From: an uncultured Chitinophaga sp.
GTDB taxonomy: Bacteria > Bacteroidota > Bacteroidia > Chitinophagales > Chitinophagaceae
Assembly (NCBI RefSeq): GCF_937898475.1
Contig: NZ_CALEJS010000021.1
Coordinates: 1 to 64,000 of the forward strand
Direction of reading: 5' to 3'
DNA length: 64,000 bases
Made by a program: the position numbers and the translations under genes. This document shows positions 8,549 through 16,604 of this stretch, piece after piece. Every line of letters begins with the position of its first letter. Positions within the stretch are counted from its first letter, which is position 1. The notes beneath the pieces were generated by a model. The model saw nothing but the letters and a program-made list of their open reading frames with translations, had not been told where the DNA came from and made no database searches.

Positions 8549-9353
8549 GAAACGTTTGTTTATTTACGGGTATGGTTATTCTAATAGTGGTTCCGCCATT
8601 CTTTATACTGTTGATGATACAGTTGCCACCTATGAGGGTAGCTCTTTTCCGGATATTTCGAAGTCCCAATCCTTTTGAATGTTCTTTTTCCAGCAGGGCT
8701 CCGGGGTCAAATCCGATACCGTTATCCCTGATTTCAAGTCTGATAGTATCGTTTTCATGGGTTAAATATACTTCAAGTTCACTGGCTCTGGCATGCTTTA
8801 CGATGTTGTTCAGCATTTCCTGTACAATTCTGAACAGGATGGTCTCAGTTTGGTGATCTATCAAATTCCGGACATCTGTAAAATTAAAAGAAGTTTTGTA
8901 TAAATTCGTTCTTTCCAGCCTTTGTAATTCAAATTCAATGGATTTAACCAATCCTATTTCTGTGATACGTTCGGTCTGGAGACCTTTAGACAGGTCTCTC
9001 AGTTCGGTAATGGCTTTCTGCAGCATTTTGCGGCTCTCTTCAATATACAGGTGAGCCTCGCTGCCGTTATCCACCGGTACGGTTAGCAGTGAAAGCGAAA
9101 CAAAGGTGAGGGACTGTCCAATATTGTCATGAATCTCCTGAGAAAGGTTCCCGAATATATTCTCCTGGATCTCCAATTGGGTCCGCAGCAGTTCCTGTTC
9201 ATACTTTTCCTTCAGCAAGCGTAGCTCCTGCACCTGTGCAAGCCGGCTTTTCTGGTTCAGGATCAGCATGATAACTATGAACCCTACCAGGAAAAGCAAG
9301 AGGATGGTAGTAGTTATAATTACGATGACAACTTCCGGAAATTCAGACTGCAT
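8520..9353 (-). CDS. Sensor histidine kinase, HisKA_3 (NarL-partner) type
   Basis: 277 residues from the second in-frame Met (9353), preferred because a start at 9368 would add M-Y-I-I-I; the longer form is possible. One transmembrane helix lies near the N terminus (V-V-I-V-I-I-T-T-T-I-L-L-L-F-L-V-G-F), then a coiled coil, the HisKA_3 dimerisation box L-S-Q-E-I-H-D-N-I-G-Q with the phosphorylated His at about 75, and an HATPase domain with N-N-I-V-K-H-A, D-N-G-I-G-F and G-L-G-L-R-N-I. There is no evident periplasmic sensor domain, so input may come from the membrane protein encoded just upstream, whose gene overlaps by 34 bases. Confidence 0.9.
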   Translation of the reverse strand: MQSEFPEVVIVIITTTILLLFLVGFIVIMLILNQKSRLAQVQELRLLKEKYEQELLRTQLEIQENIFGNLSQEIHDNIGQSLTFVSLSLLTVPVDNGSEAHLYIEESRKMLQKAITELRDLSKGLQTERITEIGLVKSIEFELQRLERTNLYKTSFNFTDVRNLIDHQTETILFRIVQEMLNNIVKHARASELEVYLTHENDTIRLEIRDNGIGFDPGALLEKEHSKGLGLRNIRKRATLIGGNCIINSIKNGGTTIRITIPVNKQTFHEHHEESQI

Positions 9354-10000
9354 AATGATGATATACAATACAAAGAATAAAGAATAATATTGATAACCAC
9401 GCTGATATTGAAAAACGTTTTGTAAGCAAGCTTTGGAATATTAGTAAGAAAATTAATAATACCCAAATTTGGCACGCTGATGGAATTAAAGAATAAAAGG
9501 CCGGTGGCGATCCAGAAGGAGGGGTCGCGTAGCAGGTTGTCTTTACCCGGGTACTTGATCCGCTGATAGAAGTAGCAGATGCAGCAGATCACGATCATTA
9601 CGGCGCCGATGATATAGCTATAGGTAGCAAAGGAATGGAGGCTTCGTTGAATAAGTCCGATATTGATCAGAGGGAAAACCGGATATATCAGCATACAGCG
9701 GCCAAACATTTTTTTGGCTTTGCCCTCCTGCAAAAAATGGCGTACCAGGTAGATCGAATAAATGATATTTATAACGCCATAAATGTTGTAAAGCGGAAGA
9801 TTATTCTTATTATGTATGTTAGACCACCAGCCGATAAACTCAACCAGGAGGGTCAGGATCATATAAAACGTAAAAAGCCACATATAGGAAGGTGGCTGTT
9901 TTTGGGTAAGAGATATCAGGCTGATGAGAACACACAGAAAGATGATATAGATATGAATGGGAATCGGAAAAGAAAGGTCTAATAGTAAAACCATACACAT
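9320..10000 (-). CDS. Multi-pass membrane protein, probable partner of the histidine kinase
   Basis: 226 residues, almost entirely hydrophobic, with about six to seven predicted transmembrane helices separated by short loops and no soluble domain. No family is recognised. Its 3' end overlaps the kinase gene, so it is translated with a sensor kinase that lacks its own sensory domain. A role as the membrane input module of the two-component system is inference from this arrangement. An internal Met two codons in (9994) is an alternative start. Confidence 0.75.
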   Translation of the reverse strand: MCMVLLLDLSFPIPIHIYIIFLCVLISLISLTQKQPPSYMWLFTFYMILTLLVEFIGWWSNIHNKNNLPLYNIYGVINIIYSIYLVRHFLQEGKAKKMFGRCMLIYPVFPLINIGLIQRSLHSFATYSYIIGAVMIVICCICYFYQRIKYPGKDNLLRDPSFWIATGLLFFNSISVPNLGIINFLTNIPKLAYKTFFNISVVINIILYSLYCISSLCSLNFRKLSS

Positions 10001-10057
10001 ATCAATAGTTAAAATAGAGCGTCAAATTAGGAAACTCGGTGCAATTACTGCACATAT

Positions 10058-10096
10058 CTAAAAAAACTGCCAGACAAAAAGGCTGTCTGGCAGTTT
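10058..10096 (-). terminator. Rho-independent terminator of the 153-aa gene
   Basis: On the minus strand, arms 10096-10084 and 10076-10064 (AAACTGCCAGACA and its complement, 13 bp) enclose a seven-base loop and are followed by a run of T. It lies 26 bases after the stop of the 10123-10584 gene and before the membrane-protein gene, so these two are probably separate transcripts or the downstream genes are attenuated. Confidence 0.85.
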
Positions 10097-10122
10097 CATG
10101 GATGCAAAAAGTTTACTATTGT

Positions 10123-10584
10123 TCAGGATTGTTTTGCGACAATAAACGTAGGCAGGTCTTTTGTTGTACCTCCGCCACCAGGGCAGTATGGAGGGCAGGG
10201 GCTGCCTATATTAAATGCAACGATTTCAGGCCCCTTGGGTGTGGAAACATACAGGTCTTTGTTTTCGGTTTTGCCCGTCTCGGTTTGTTTCTGCTGTGTA
10301 GCAACAAACGCAACAGTCTGGCGGCCTTCGAGCAGGATATTGTCGGGATATGTGGACGGATATACTCCGAAGTAAACCCTGATGCCGTCAGCACCAGCAG
10401 CTTCAGCAGCTTCCAGGTATTCTTTCAACTCGGGCAGGCTATACCAAACACTTAATGAGTCGGGTTTACCAAGATGGTTGGTATTATTTACCCACCTTTC
10501 TCTACGGTAATTCTCACGGAGTTCATTCACATGACGAGCATCCACGAATTTGCCCGCTTTATTGATTTGTTTAGTAGAGGACAT
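10123..10584 (-). CDS. Uncharacterised 153-aa protein with C-terminal CPPYC-Gly cluster
   Basis: No family recognised. The protein has no signal peptide or membrane segment. The first ~45 residues are charged and helical (E-L-R-E-N-Y-R-R-E-R-W), the middle contains an alpha/beta-looking block (A-A-G-A-D-G-I-R-V-Y-F-G-V-Y, then Q-T-V-A-F-V-A-T-Q), and the C terminus carries S-P-C-P-P-Y-C-P-G-G-G-G, which could bind metal or form a disulfide. It has its own terminator and a long AT-rich upstream region. It sits directly upstream of the membrane-protein/kinase/regulator cluster on the same strand, so a functional link with that system is possible but not shown. Confidence 0.7.
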   Translation of the reverse strand: MSSTKQINKAGKFVDARHVNELRENYRRERWVNNTNHLGKPDSLSVWYSLPELKEYLEAAEAAGADGIRVYFGVYPSTYPDNILLEGRQTVAFVATQQKQTETGKTENKDLYVSTPKGPEIVAFNIGSPCPPYCPGGGGTTKDLPTFIVAKQS

Positions 10585-10787
10585 AATCGGAAATTTTAGG
10601 TTTAATGATCAAATAACATCCTAAAGCTACGGTCAAATTTGATATTAGTGTATTTATAAATTATTTATTTTCATTAGATAATAAATTAACTAAATTTATA
10701 ATATTGCTATAATCATGTCATATTGATTTTTTCATAATATAAAAACCGTAGTTTCCGGTATAAAATATGAATAATAATGAAGTGAAA

Positions 10788-10967
10788 ACTGCGTAAATCA
10801 CGGTATTATTCATCCGTCATTTACCGGTCGTTTTTCTAACCCAAAACGCAATAGGTGAAATTTGAAGAGGGAAAGTAAAATGACCACGCCCCTGATGCCC
10901 GTATATATAAAGCAACATTGTAAAGCCCGTTATAATACGGGTGACTTATTACCGTGATTTACGCAGT
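10788..10967. repeat. 180-bp segment bounded by perfect 18-bp inverted repeats
   Basis: ACTGCGTAAATCACGGTA at 10788-10805 is exactly repeated in inverse orientation at 10950-10967. The interior has no reading frame but holds a smaller hairpin near its right end (CCCGT/ACGGG around 10927-10942). The layout resembles a miniature inverted-repeat element or a large regulatory stem. No target-site duplication was identified beyond the arms. Confidence 0.55.
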
Positions 10968-11295
10968 CGTTTATATCGTATTAATACATTTTCAAACTAG
11001 GTTATCACCGGTTTTTTCCCCACAGCTAACACGTAAATATATGCTCGTTTCCGTTAGTATTACTTACCTGGAATACCGGCTAACTTCGATTGGTAAAAGG
11101 TTTGGGACTAATGCACAATGGCCCGTGATTTACCTGGGTTAATGCTCAGAAAGGCTGTCTCTTCACGGGTAAAGTTCTCTTTCTGGCCTTTTGCCCTTTT
11201 TAATTGAATTGATTTTGATAATTTGAACCTGCAATTGAAACACAAATGCAGCTTTTGATATCCATTGTAAATATACCCTAAGAAATTTTTGTACT

Positions 11296-11372
11296 CTTGT
11301 GAAAACCCAATTGTATTGTCCCCCCCAAAGTACCATAATTGGCCTGTTGTTTAGCAGGCCTTTTCTTTTTTC
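11296..11372 (+). ncRNA. Possible small RNA ending in a strong terminator
   Basis: A plus-strand terminator (GGCCTG, 8-base loop, CAGGCC, then TTTTCTTTTTT; 11341-11371) has no gene in front of it. Just upstream is a -7-like box TACTCTTG (11292-11299; one mismatch to TAnnTTTG). The intervening ~40 bases contain CCAATT (11307-11312), which can pair with AATTGG (11337-11342), and a run of seven C. This would give a short folded transcript. No -33 box at ideal spacing was found, so expression is unproven. Confidence 0.3.
11341..11371 (+). terminator. Rho-independent terminator with no obvious upstream gene
   Basis: Stem GGCCTG/CAGGCC at 11341-11346 and 11355-11360 followed by TTTTCTTTTTT on the plus strand. 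The only plus-strand DNA in front is the AT-rich gap, so it either ends a small RNA or blocks read-through towards the antisense side of the 11412-11930 gene. Confidence 0.7.
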
Positions 11373-11411
11373 AATACTTTCCGGTGGAGTAATATTGCCA
11401 CATACTGAATT

Positions 11412-11930
11412 TCAATGTTTTAGCGCAATAGTGAAATGCTTCAGGGCATCCAGGTCATAAAAGAACCTGAACACAATCACTGCCGTTTCGCCCGTTTCCT
11501 GTGAAGAACCCAGATAGCAGATCTCGGTCTCACCTTCCGTCACCCAGAAGTGGCGGGTGTGCGGTGCTTTCCCATTAGGGCTACCCAGGCCAACATCCGG
11601 TTCACCATATATCTGACAAAGACGGTCGGCGATACGGTTGTTAACCTGCAAAGGGTAAACGAATATACTGTTTATAAAGCCCACTTCATTGATGCCGGCC
11701 AGCAGGAAACGTATATCGATATCCGTTTGCTGGTTTTCCAGCCGCCCCTTAAGGGCGCCGTTATAGATATAAAACCGGCTCACATCCGGCAAAACCATGA
11801 AGAGATGGCGGTGCCTGCATTCAGACAGGGGGATCAGGCCTGCCACATGCTGTGGTTTTTTCCCCAGTTGAATGGGTCCTACGCCTAGGGTGTGGAAAAG
11901 ATGACTTTGTTCAGCGGGAGGTACCGGCAT
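11412..11930 (-). CDS. Uncharacterised 172-aa protein
   Basis: No family recognised. The protein is soluble-looking, with no signal peptide or transmembrane segment. It contains alternating beta-strand-like segments (R-H-L-F-M-V-L-P-D-V-S-R-F-Y-I-Y-N-G, F-L-L-A-G-I-N-E-V-G-F-I-N-S-I-F-V-Y-P) and ends V-I-V-F-R-F-F-Y-D-L-D-A-L-K-H-F-T-I-A-L. It stands alone between the AT-rich gap and the GH92 gene, on the same strand as GH92 but separated from it by a hairpin. Codon use looks like that of its neighbours, supporting a real gene. Function cannot be stated. Confidence 0.65.
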   Translation of the reverse strand: MPVPPAEQSHLFHTLGVGPIQLGKKPQHVAGLIPLSECRHRHLFMVLPDVSRFYIYNGALKGRLENQQTDIDIRFLLAGINEVGFINSIFVYPLQVNNRIADRLCQIYGEPDVGLGSPNGKAPHTRHFWVTEGETEICYLGSSQETGETAVIVFRFFYDLDALKHFTIALKH

Positions 11931-12025
11931 ATTGTGGAACTTTTGTGGTTCCGTGTATAAATGTAATCAACTTATGCAGGTAATAACCGGGGGGAGGGTA
12001 GCGATCTGCGCATCTGGTATATGCA

Positions 12026-12061
12026 GGTCACCCGGCATTTGCCGGGTGACCGCACTTTTTT
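12026..12061. terminator. 11-bp GC-rich hairpin downstream of the GH92 gene
   Basis: Arms GGTCACCCGGC (12026-12036) and GCCGGGTGACC (12041-12051) with a four-base loop. It lies 26 bases past the GH92 stop codon on the minus strand, but the T run (TTTTTT) follows the hairpin on the plus strand. It probably acts in both directions, with the plus-strand reading being canonical. Confidence 0.65.
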
Positions 12062-12077
12062 ACATATATAACGTTTT

Positions 12078-14384
12078 CTATTTATAATTTGCTTTTGCAG
12101 CTTTCGGCCCCATGTAAAAAGTAAGCTCGCCGCCATTCATAATGTCGCCATGCGAAATAAAGGGAGTGGAGAGCTGTTTACCGTTCAGCAATACCTTCTG
12201 GACAAATACGTTCTTGTCACTTTGATCCCTAGCTTCGATAGTAAACGTTTTACCATTTTCGAGTTGCAGGGTAGCATGTGCAACCGCGGGACTGCCCAGC
12301 GCATACTGGTCTGAGCCAGGGCATACCGGGTAGAAGCCCAGTGAGGTAAAGATGTACCAGGCGCTCATCTGTCCGCAGTCGTCATTACCCCCCAGACCGT
12401 CGGGAGCAGGCTTATACATTTTCTTTAATATCATGCGCACACGCTCCTGCGTTTTCCAGGGTTCGCCCGTCCAGTTATAGAGGTAGGCCACATGATGTGA
12501 GGGCTCGTTCCCGTGTACATAGTTGCCAATAATGCCATCGCGGGTAATATCTTCTGTTTCAGCAAAGAAAGCATCCGGCAAATGCATGGTGAAAAGAGAG
12601 TCCAGGTGCTGCACAAACTTTTTCTTTCCGCCCATCAGTTCAATCATCTCTGCGGGGTATTGCGGAACGTACAGGCTATAGTTCCAGGCGTTTCCTTCAA
12701 TGAATCCCTGGCCATGCGTGGTCAATGCATCAAATTGTTTACGGAAACTGCCATCGCTCAACTTAGGCCGCATAAAGCCTGTGGATGCATCATAGACATT
12801 CTCATAGTATCTGGAACGTTTGATGAATTCATCATAGATATCCATTCTGTTCAGCTTTTTAGCCATTTGTGCAATGCACCAGTCGTCGTAGGCATACTCC
12901 AGCGTTTTAGAAACAGCAGAAGAGTTTTTGTCATCCGGCACATATCCATACTGCATATAGTATTCGATGCCGTCATATGGTTTATAACGGGCGGTGTTCA
13001 CACAAGCCTCCAGCGCACGATTAGCATCGAAGGGCGCATTGCCTTTAATGACGGCGTCTGCAACAACTGATACACTATGATAACCGGTCATGCACCAATT
13101 CTCATTGGCGTAGTGCGACCATACAGGCAGCATCTTATGTACACTTTGGTCATAGTGAGCCAGCATGGATTGTACCATATCTGCATTCCGTTTAGGTTGT
13201 ATGATGTTGAAGAAGGGGTGCAATGCGCGATAGGTATCCCACAATGAGAAAGTAGTGTAATTGGTAAAGCCGTTGGCGCTATGATTGTTCTGATCCAGCC
13301 CGCGGTACATCCCGTCCACATCCATATAGGTGGTAGGACCCAGGAAAGCATGATACATAGCTGTATAAAAATTTACCTTATCATCTGTGTTGCCGGTTTC
13401 AATGGCTATCTTCTGCAATTCTTTATTCCATAAAGCCTGACCTTCCTGTTTTACTTTATCAAAGTCCCAGTGCGGTATCTCTGTACGCAGGTTTTGCAGG
13501 GCGCCGGCTATGCTTACTGGTGACAGCGCAAACTTGATCTTGATCTTTTCATCGGCATTTGTTTTAAAATCGAACCAGGCCCTTATCTGCTTTCCTGCCA
13601 TTTCAGGGAAGTTGTGGAACTGGTCAAATTTTCTCCAGAAGCCCTTATACACATCATTGGCGTAGTTGGCATGGCCATACCGGTGAAAAGGTTTAGAGAA
13701 GGTCATCGCAAAGTACACAGTACGGGTACGGGCCCAGCCGTTGGTTTGCCGGTAGCCGGTGATCAGTGTATCATTCTCTACCCGCACAAATGTCCACACA
13801 TTTTTGTTCTCATAGTTATATATGCCCGCCATGAGGTCCAGTACAATGTGCGCCTGGTCTGTCTGCGGAAATGTGTACTGGTGAAATCCTACGCGGTTGC
13901 TTGCGGTCAGCTCGGCCAGTATATTATACTCATCCAGCTTTACTTTATAATAATCCGGTTCAGCCACTTCTGTCTGGTGGGAGAAAGTAGAGCGATAACC
14001 ACTTTCAGGATGGGTGGCTGTACCCGGGTTCAGCTGCAGCGCACCCGTAGTGGGCATGATCAGGAAGTCGCCCAGATCAGAATGCCCGGTACCACTGAAA
14101 TGGGTATGGCTGAAACCTGTAATGGTCTTGTCGTCATACTGATAACCGGCGCAATATTTATAGACATCCGGGTTGTATTTGCCATTCATTTCATACGGAA
14201 TAGTATCTGTTTCCGGGCTTAACTGCACCATTCCGAAAGGTACGGTTGCGCCCGGGTAAGTATGGCCCATTTTCTGGGTGCCGATAATGGGCTTTACGTA
14301 TTGCGTCAGATCTGTAGCCGGCCCCGTTTGGGCAAATAAGGTCAGCGGCATATAACAGCAGACATGGAAAAACAGCTTCTTCAT
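12078..14384 (-). CDS. GH92 family alpha-mannosidase, secreted
   Basis: 768 residues with a signal peptide (about 1-19, ending L-F-A-Q). GH92 enzymes are calcium-dependent exo-alpha-mannosidases of Bacteroidota that trim mannose from N-glycans and fungal mannan with inversion. Family blocks are plain: V-K-P-I-I-G-T near 30, G-H-T-Y-P-G-A-T-V-P-F-G-M-V-Q-L-S-P near 40-57, H-F-S-G-T-G-H-S-D near 95, a T-F-S-L-W-D-T-Y-R-A block near 385, and the G-N-D-D-C-G-Q-M-S-A-W-Y-I-F signature near 680. Length is normal. It is divergently transcribed from GH127 across a 154-bp gap. Linkage specificity (alpha-1,2, 1,3, 1,4 or 1,6) cannot be read from the sequence. Confidence 0.95.
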   Translation of the reverse strand: MKKLFFHVCCYMPLTLFAQTGPATDLTQYVKPIIGTQKMGHTYPGATVPFGMVQLSPETDTIPYEMNGKYNPDVYKYCAGYQYDDKTITGFSHTHFSGTGHSDLGDFLIMPTTGALQLNPGTATHPESGYRSTFSHQTEVAEPDYYKVKLDEYNILAELTASNRVGFHQYTFPQTDQAHIVLDLMAGIYNYENKNVWTFVRVENDTLITGYRQTNGWARTRTVYFAMTFSKPFHRYGHANYANDVYKGFWRKFDQFHNFPEMAGKQIRAWFDFKTNADEKIKIKFALSPVSIAGALQNLRTEIPHWDFDKVKQEGQALWNKELQKIAIETGNTDDKVNFYTAMYHAFLGPTTYMDVDGMYRGLDQNNHSANGFTNYTTFSLWDTYRALHPFFNIIQPKRNADMVQSMLAHYDQSVHKMLPVWSHYANENWCMTGYHSVSVVADAVIKGNAPFDANRALEACVNTARYKPYDGIEYYMQYGYVPDDKNSSAVSKTLEYAYDDWCIAQMAKKLNRMDIYDEFIKRSRYYENVYDASTGFMRPKLSDGSFRKQFDALTTHGQGFIEGNAWNYSLYVPQYPAEMIELMGGKKKFVQHLDSLFTMHLPDAFFAETEDITRDGIIGNYVHGNEPSHHVAYLYNWTGEPWKTQERVRMILKKMYKPAPDGLGGNDDCGQMSAWYIFTSLGFYPVCPGSDQYALGSPAVAHATLQLENGKTFTIEARDQSDKNVFVQKVLLNGKQLSTPFISHGDIMNGGELTFYMGPKAAKANYK

Positions 14385-14538
14385 TCGTTTAATTTTATTT
14401 CTCTGGTCGATTTTTGTTGTGACGTCTGATTTTTTGATAAACGGGATTAAAGATAAACATCCTGTGGGGGATATTATATATGGAGTATAGTGTAGTATAG
14501 TTAGATATTATTATCTTGGACCGATAAAACTTCCACTT

Positions 14539-16602
14539 ATGAAACAATTGTTATGCAGGTATTGGCTGCTGGCGTGTTTGCTTGTAATACCCGGTGCGGC
14601 GATGTCCCAGCAGAAAGCGCTCGTAAATACTTCCAGGAGTACGTTTGCATCATTAAGTAGCATAGATATGGGTGATGTGCAGTGGACCAGCGGTTTCTGG
14701 GCAGAACGCTTTTCCGTTTGCAGGGATGCGATGGTACCACACCTTTGGAAAACCTACACAGATCCGGATGTAAGTCATGCGTTCAAAAATTTTGAGATTG
14801 CAGCAGGACTTGATACCGGCGCCCATGCCGGGCCTCCCTTTCACGATGGTGATTTCTATAAACTGCTGGAAGCGGTAGCCTGCGTATATGCAATAACAAA
14901 AGACAAACGGCTGGACGCGCTCATGGACAGTGTAATACCGGTTATCGCCCGCTGCCAGCGTGGGGATGGCTATATACATACGCCCGTTATCATCGCAGGA
15001 CACAATAAGGCTGCCGGTGTAAAAGAATTTGAGGACCGCCTTAATTTCGAAACCTACAATATGGGACACCTCATGACGGCTGCCTGTGTGCACTACCGGG
15101 CTACCGGCAAGACCTCCTTACTGAAGCTGGCCATCAAAGCAGCTGATTACCTGGATCATTTTTATAAAACCGCTTCTCCTGCGCTGGCGCGTAATACCAT
15201 TTGCCCCTCTCACTACATGGGAGTGGTGGAATTATACCGCGCTACCAATGATACCACTTATCTGCAACTGGCAAAGAACCTGATCAATATCCGCGGTTAT
15301 GTGGAGGATGGTACCGACGATAACCAGGATCGCATCCCCTTCCGCAGGCAAACTACTGCCATGGGCCACGCTGTACGTGCCAACTATTTATACGCCGGTG
15401 TTGCAGACGTATATGCTGAAACAGGGGAAGACTCTTTGATGACCTGCCTTCAGCGTATATGGGAAGACGTGGTATACAGAAAAATGTATATCACCGGCGG
15501 CTGCGGGGCATTGTATGACGGCGTATCTCCTTACGGCACTTCCTATGAACCGCAGCAGATACAGAAAACACACCAGGCTTACGGCAGAGCTTATCAGTTG
15601 CCCAATATGACCGCTCATAATGAAACCTGTGCTAACATCGGTAATGTACTATGGAACTGGCGTATGCTGCAGATCAGCGGCGATGCCAGGTATGCAGATG
15701 TGTTGGAGCTTGCTTTGTATAACAGTGTACTCTCCGGTATCAGCCTGGATGGAGATCGTTTTTTCTATACCAATCCTTTAAGCGCTGCGGCACAGTTTCC
15801 CTACCAGCTGCGCTGGAGCGGCGGACGCACTAACTACATACGTTTATCCAACTGCTGTCCTCCTAATGTTGTGCGCACCATCGCAGAAGCGGTGAATTAC
15901 GCTTATGGTATTTCAGACAAAGGTCTCTGGGTGCACCTCTATGGGGGCAATACCCTTTCCACTCATTTAAAGGATGGAGGAGCCCTCAGAATGACGCAGC
16001 AAACCGATTACCCCTGGGACGGTAACATTACCCTTACCATGCAGGCAACGCCAGCTACGCCGTTCACCGTTTTTCTGCGTATCCCGGGATGGAGTAAAAG
16101 TGCAAAGGTATTGGTGAATGGAAAGCCTGCCGGCATTGATGCTGTCTCCGGTCAATATGCCGCCCTTCATCGCAGCTGGAAGGCCGGTGATGTGATCTCC
16201 CTGCAATTGCCGATGCCCGTTACCATGATGGAAAGCAACCCCCTGGTAGAGGAAACGCGCAACCAGGTAGCGGTGAAGCGCGGCCCTCTAGTATACTGCC
16301 TGGAATCTGCTGACCTGCCTGAAGGCGCCTGTCTTTTTGACATTGTTTTGCCCGGACAAGCTAAACTGCAGCCGGTACCCATGAAAATAGACAACAGTAA
16401 GCTGCTGGGTTTAAGCGGAACTGTTTTGCTGAGAAAAGATACAGGATGGAATAACACCCTTTACCGGGAGGCCGCAGTAAATGATACCCGTCCGCTCAAG
16501 GTAACTTTTATACCCTACTACGCCTGGGGAAATAGAGGACTTTCTGACATGGAGGTGTGGGTTCCGAAATATTTTCAATATTTTGGGGCTCAAATACAAT
16601 AG
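14539..16602 (+). CDS. GH127 beta-L-arabinofuranosidase (DUF1680), secreted
   Basis: 687 residues with a signal peptide (about 1-24, ending A-M-S-Q). The (alpha/alpha)6 core is followed by beta-sandwich domains. All catalytic and zinc-site residues known from the characterised Bifidobacterium enzyme HypBA1 have counterparts: Glu362 and Cys364 in H-N-E-T-C, and Cys439-Cys440 in S-N-C-C-P-P-N. The enzyme removes terminal beta-L-arabinofuranose, for example from hydroxyproline-linked plant glycans; other sugars are possible within the family. Its stop codon is only 2 bases before the proB start, so it seems to be co-transcribed with proBA, an unusual pairing. Confidence 0.92.
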   Translation: MKQLLCRYWLLACLLVIPGAAMSQQKALVNTSRSTFASLSSIDMGDVQWTSGFWAERFSVCRDAMVPHLWKTYTDPDVSHAFKNFEIAAGLDTGAHAGPPFHDGDFYKLLEAVACVYAITKDKRLDALMDSVIPVIARCQRGDGYIHTPVIIAGHNKAAGVKEFEDRLNFETYNMGHLMTAACVHYRATGKTSLLKLAIKAADYLDHFYKTASPALARNTICPSHYMGVVELYRATNDTTYLQLAKNLINIRGYVEDGTDDNQDRIPFRRQTTAMGHAVRANYLYAGVADVYAETGEDSLMTCLQRIWEDVVYRKMYITGGCGALYDGVSPYGTSYEPQQIQKTHQAYGRAYQLPNMTAHNETCANIGNVLWNWRMLQISGDARYADVLELALYNSVLSGISLDGDRFFYTNPLSAAAQFPYQLRWSGGRTNYIRLSNCCPPNVVRTIAEAVNYAYGISDKGLWVHLYGGNTLSTHLKDGGALRMTQQTDYPWDGNITLTMQATPATPFTVFLRIPGWSKSAKVLVNGKPAGIDAVSGQYAALHRSWKAGDVISLQLPMPVTMMESNPLVEETRNQVAVKRGPLVYCLESADLPEGACLFDIVLPGQAKLQPVPMKIDNSKLLGLSGTVLLRKDTGWNNTLYREAAVNDTRPLKVTFIPYYAWGNRGLSDMEVWVPKYFQYFGAQIQ

Positions 16603-16604
16603 CG

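Larger units (their letters stand above)
10585..11411. other. 827-bp AT-rich intergenic region
   Basis: No convincing coding sequence on either strand; the longest open frame on the plus strand (10954-11142) has no coding character and overlaps the inverted repeat. The stretch is markedly AT-rich near 10620-10780. It contains an 18-bp inverted repeat with arms 144 bp apart (10788-10805 and 10950-10967), a related 11-base copy CCGTGATTTAC near 11123, and a plus-strand terminator at 11341. The promoter of the 153-aa gene should lie at its left edge. Confidence 0.6.

Noticed and set aside
10954..11142. 62-aa plus-strand frame in the AT-rich gap
   Set aside because: No coding character or family resemblance; it runs across the right arm of the inverted repeat.
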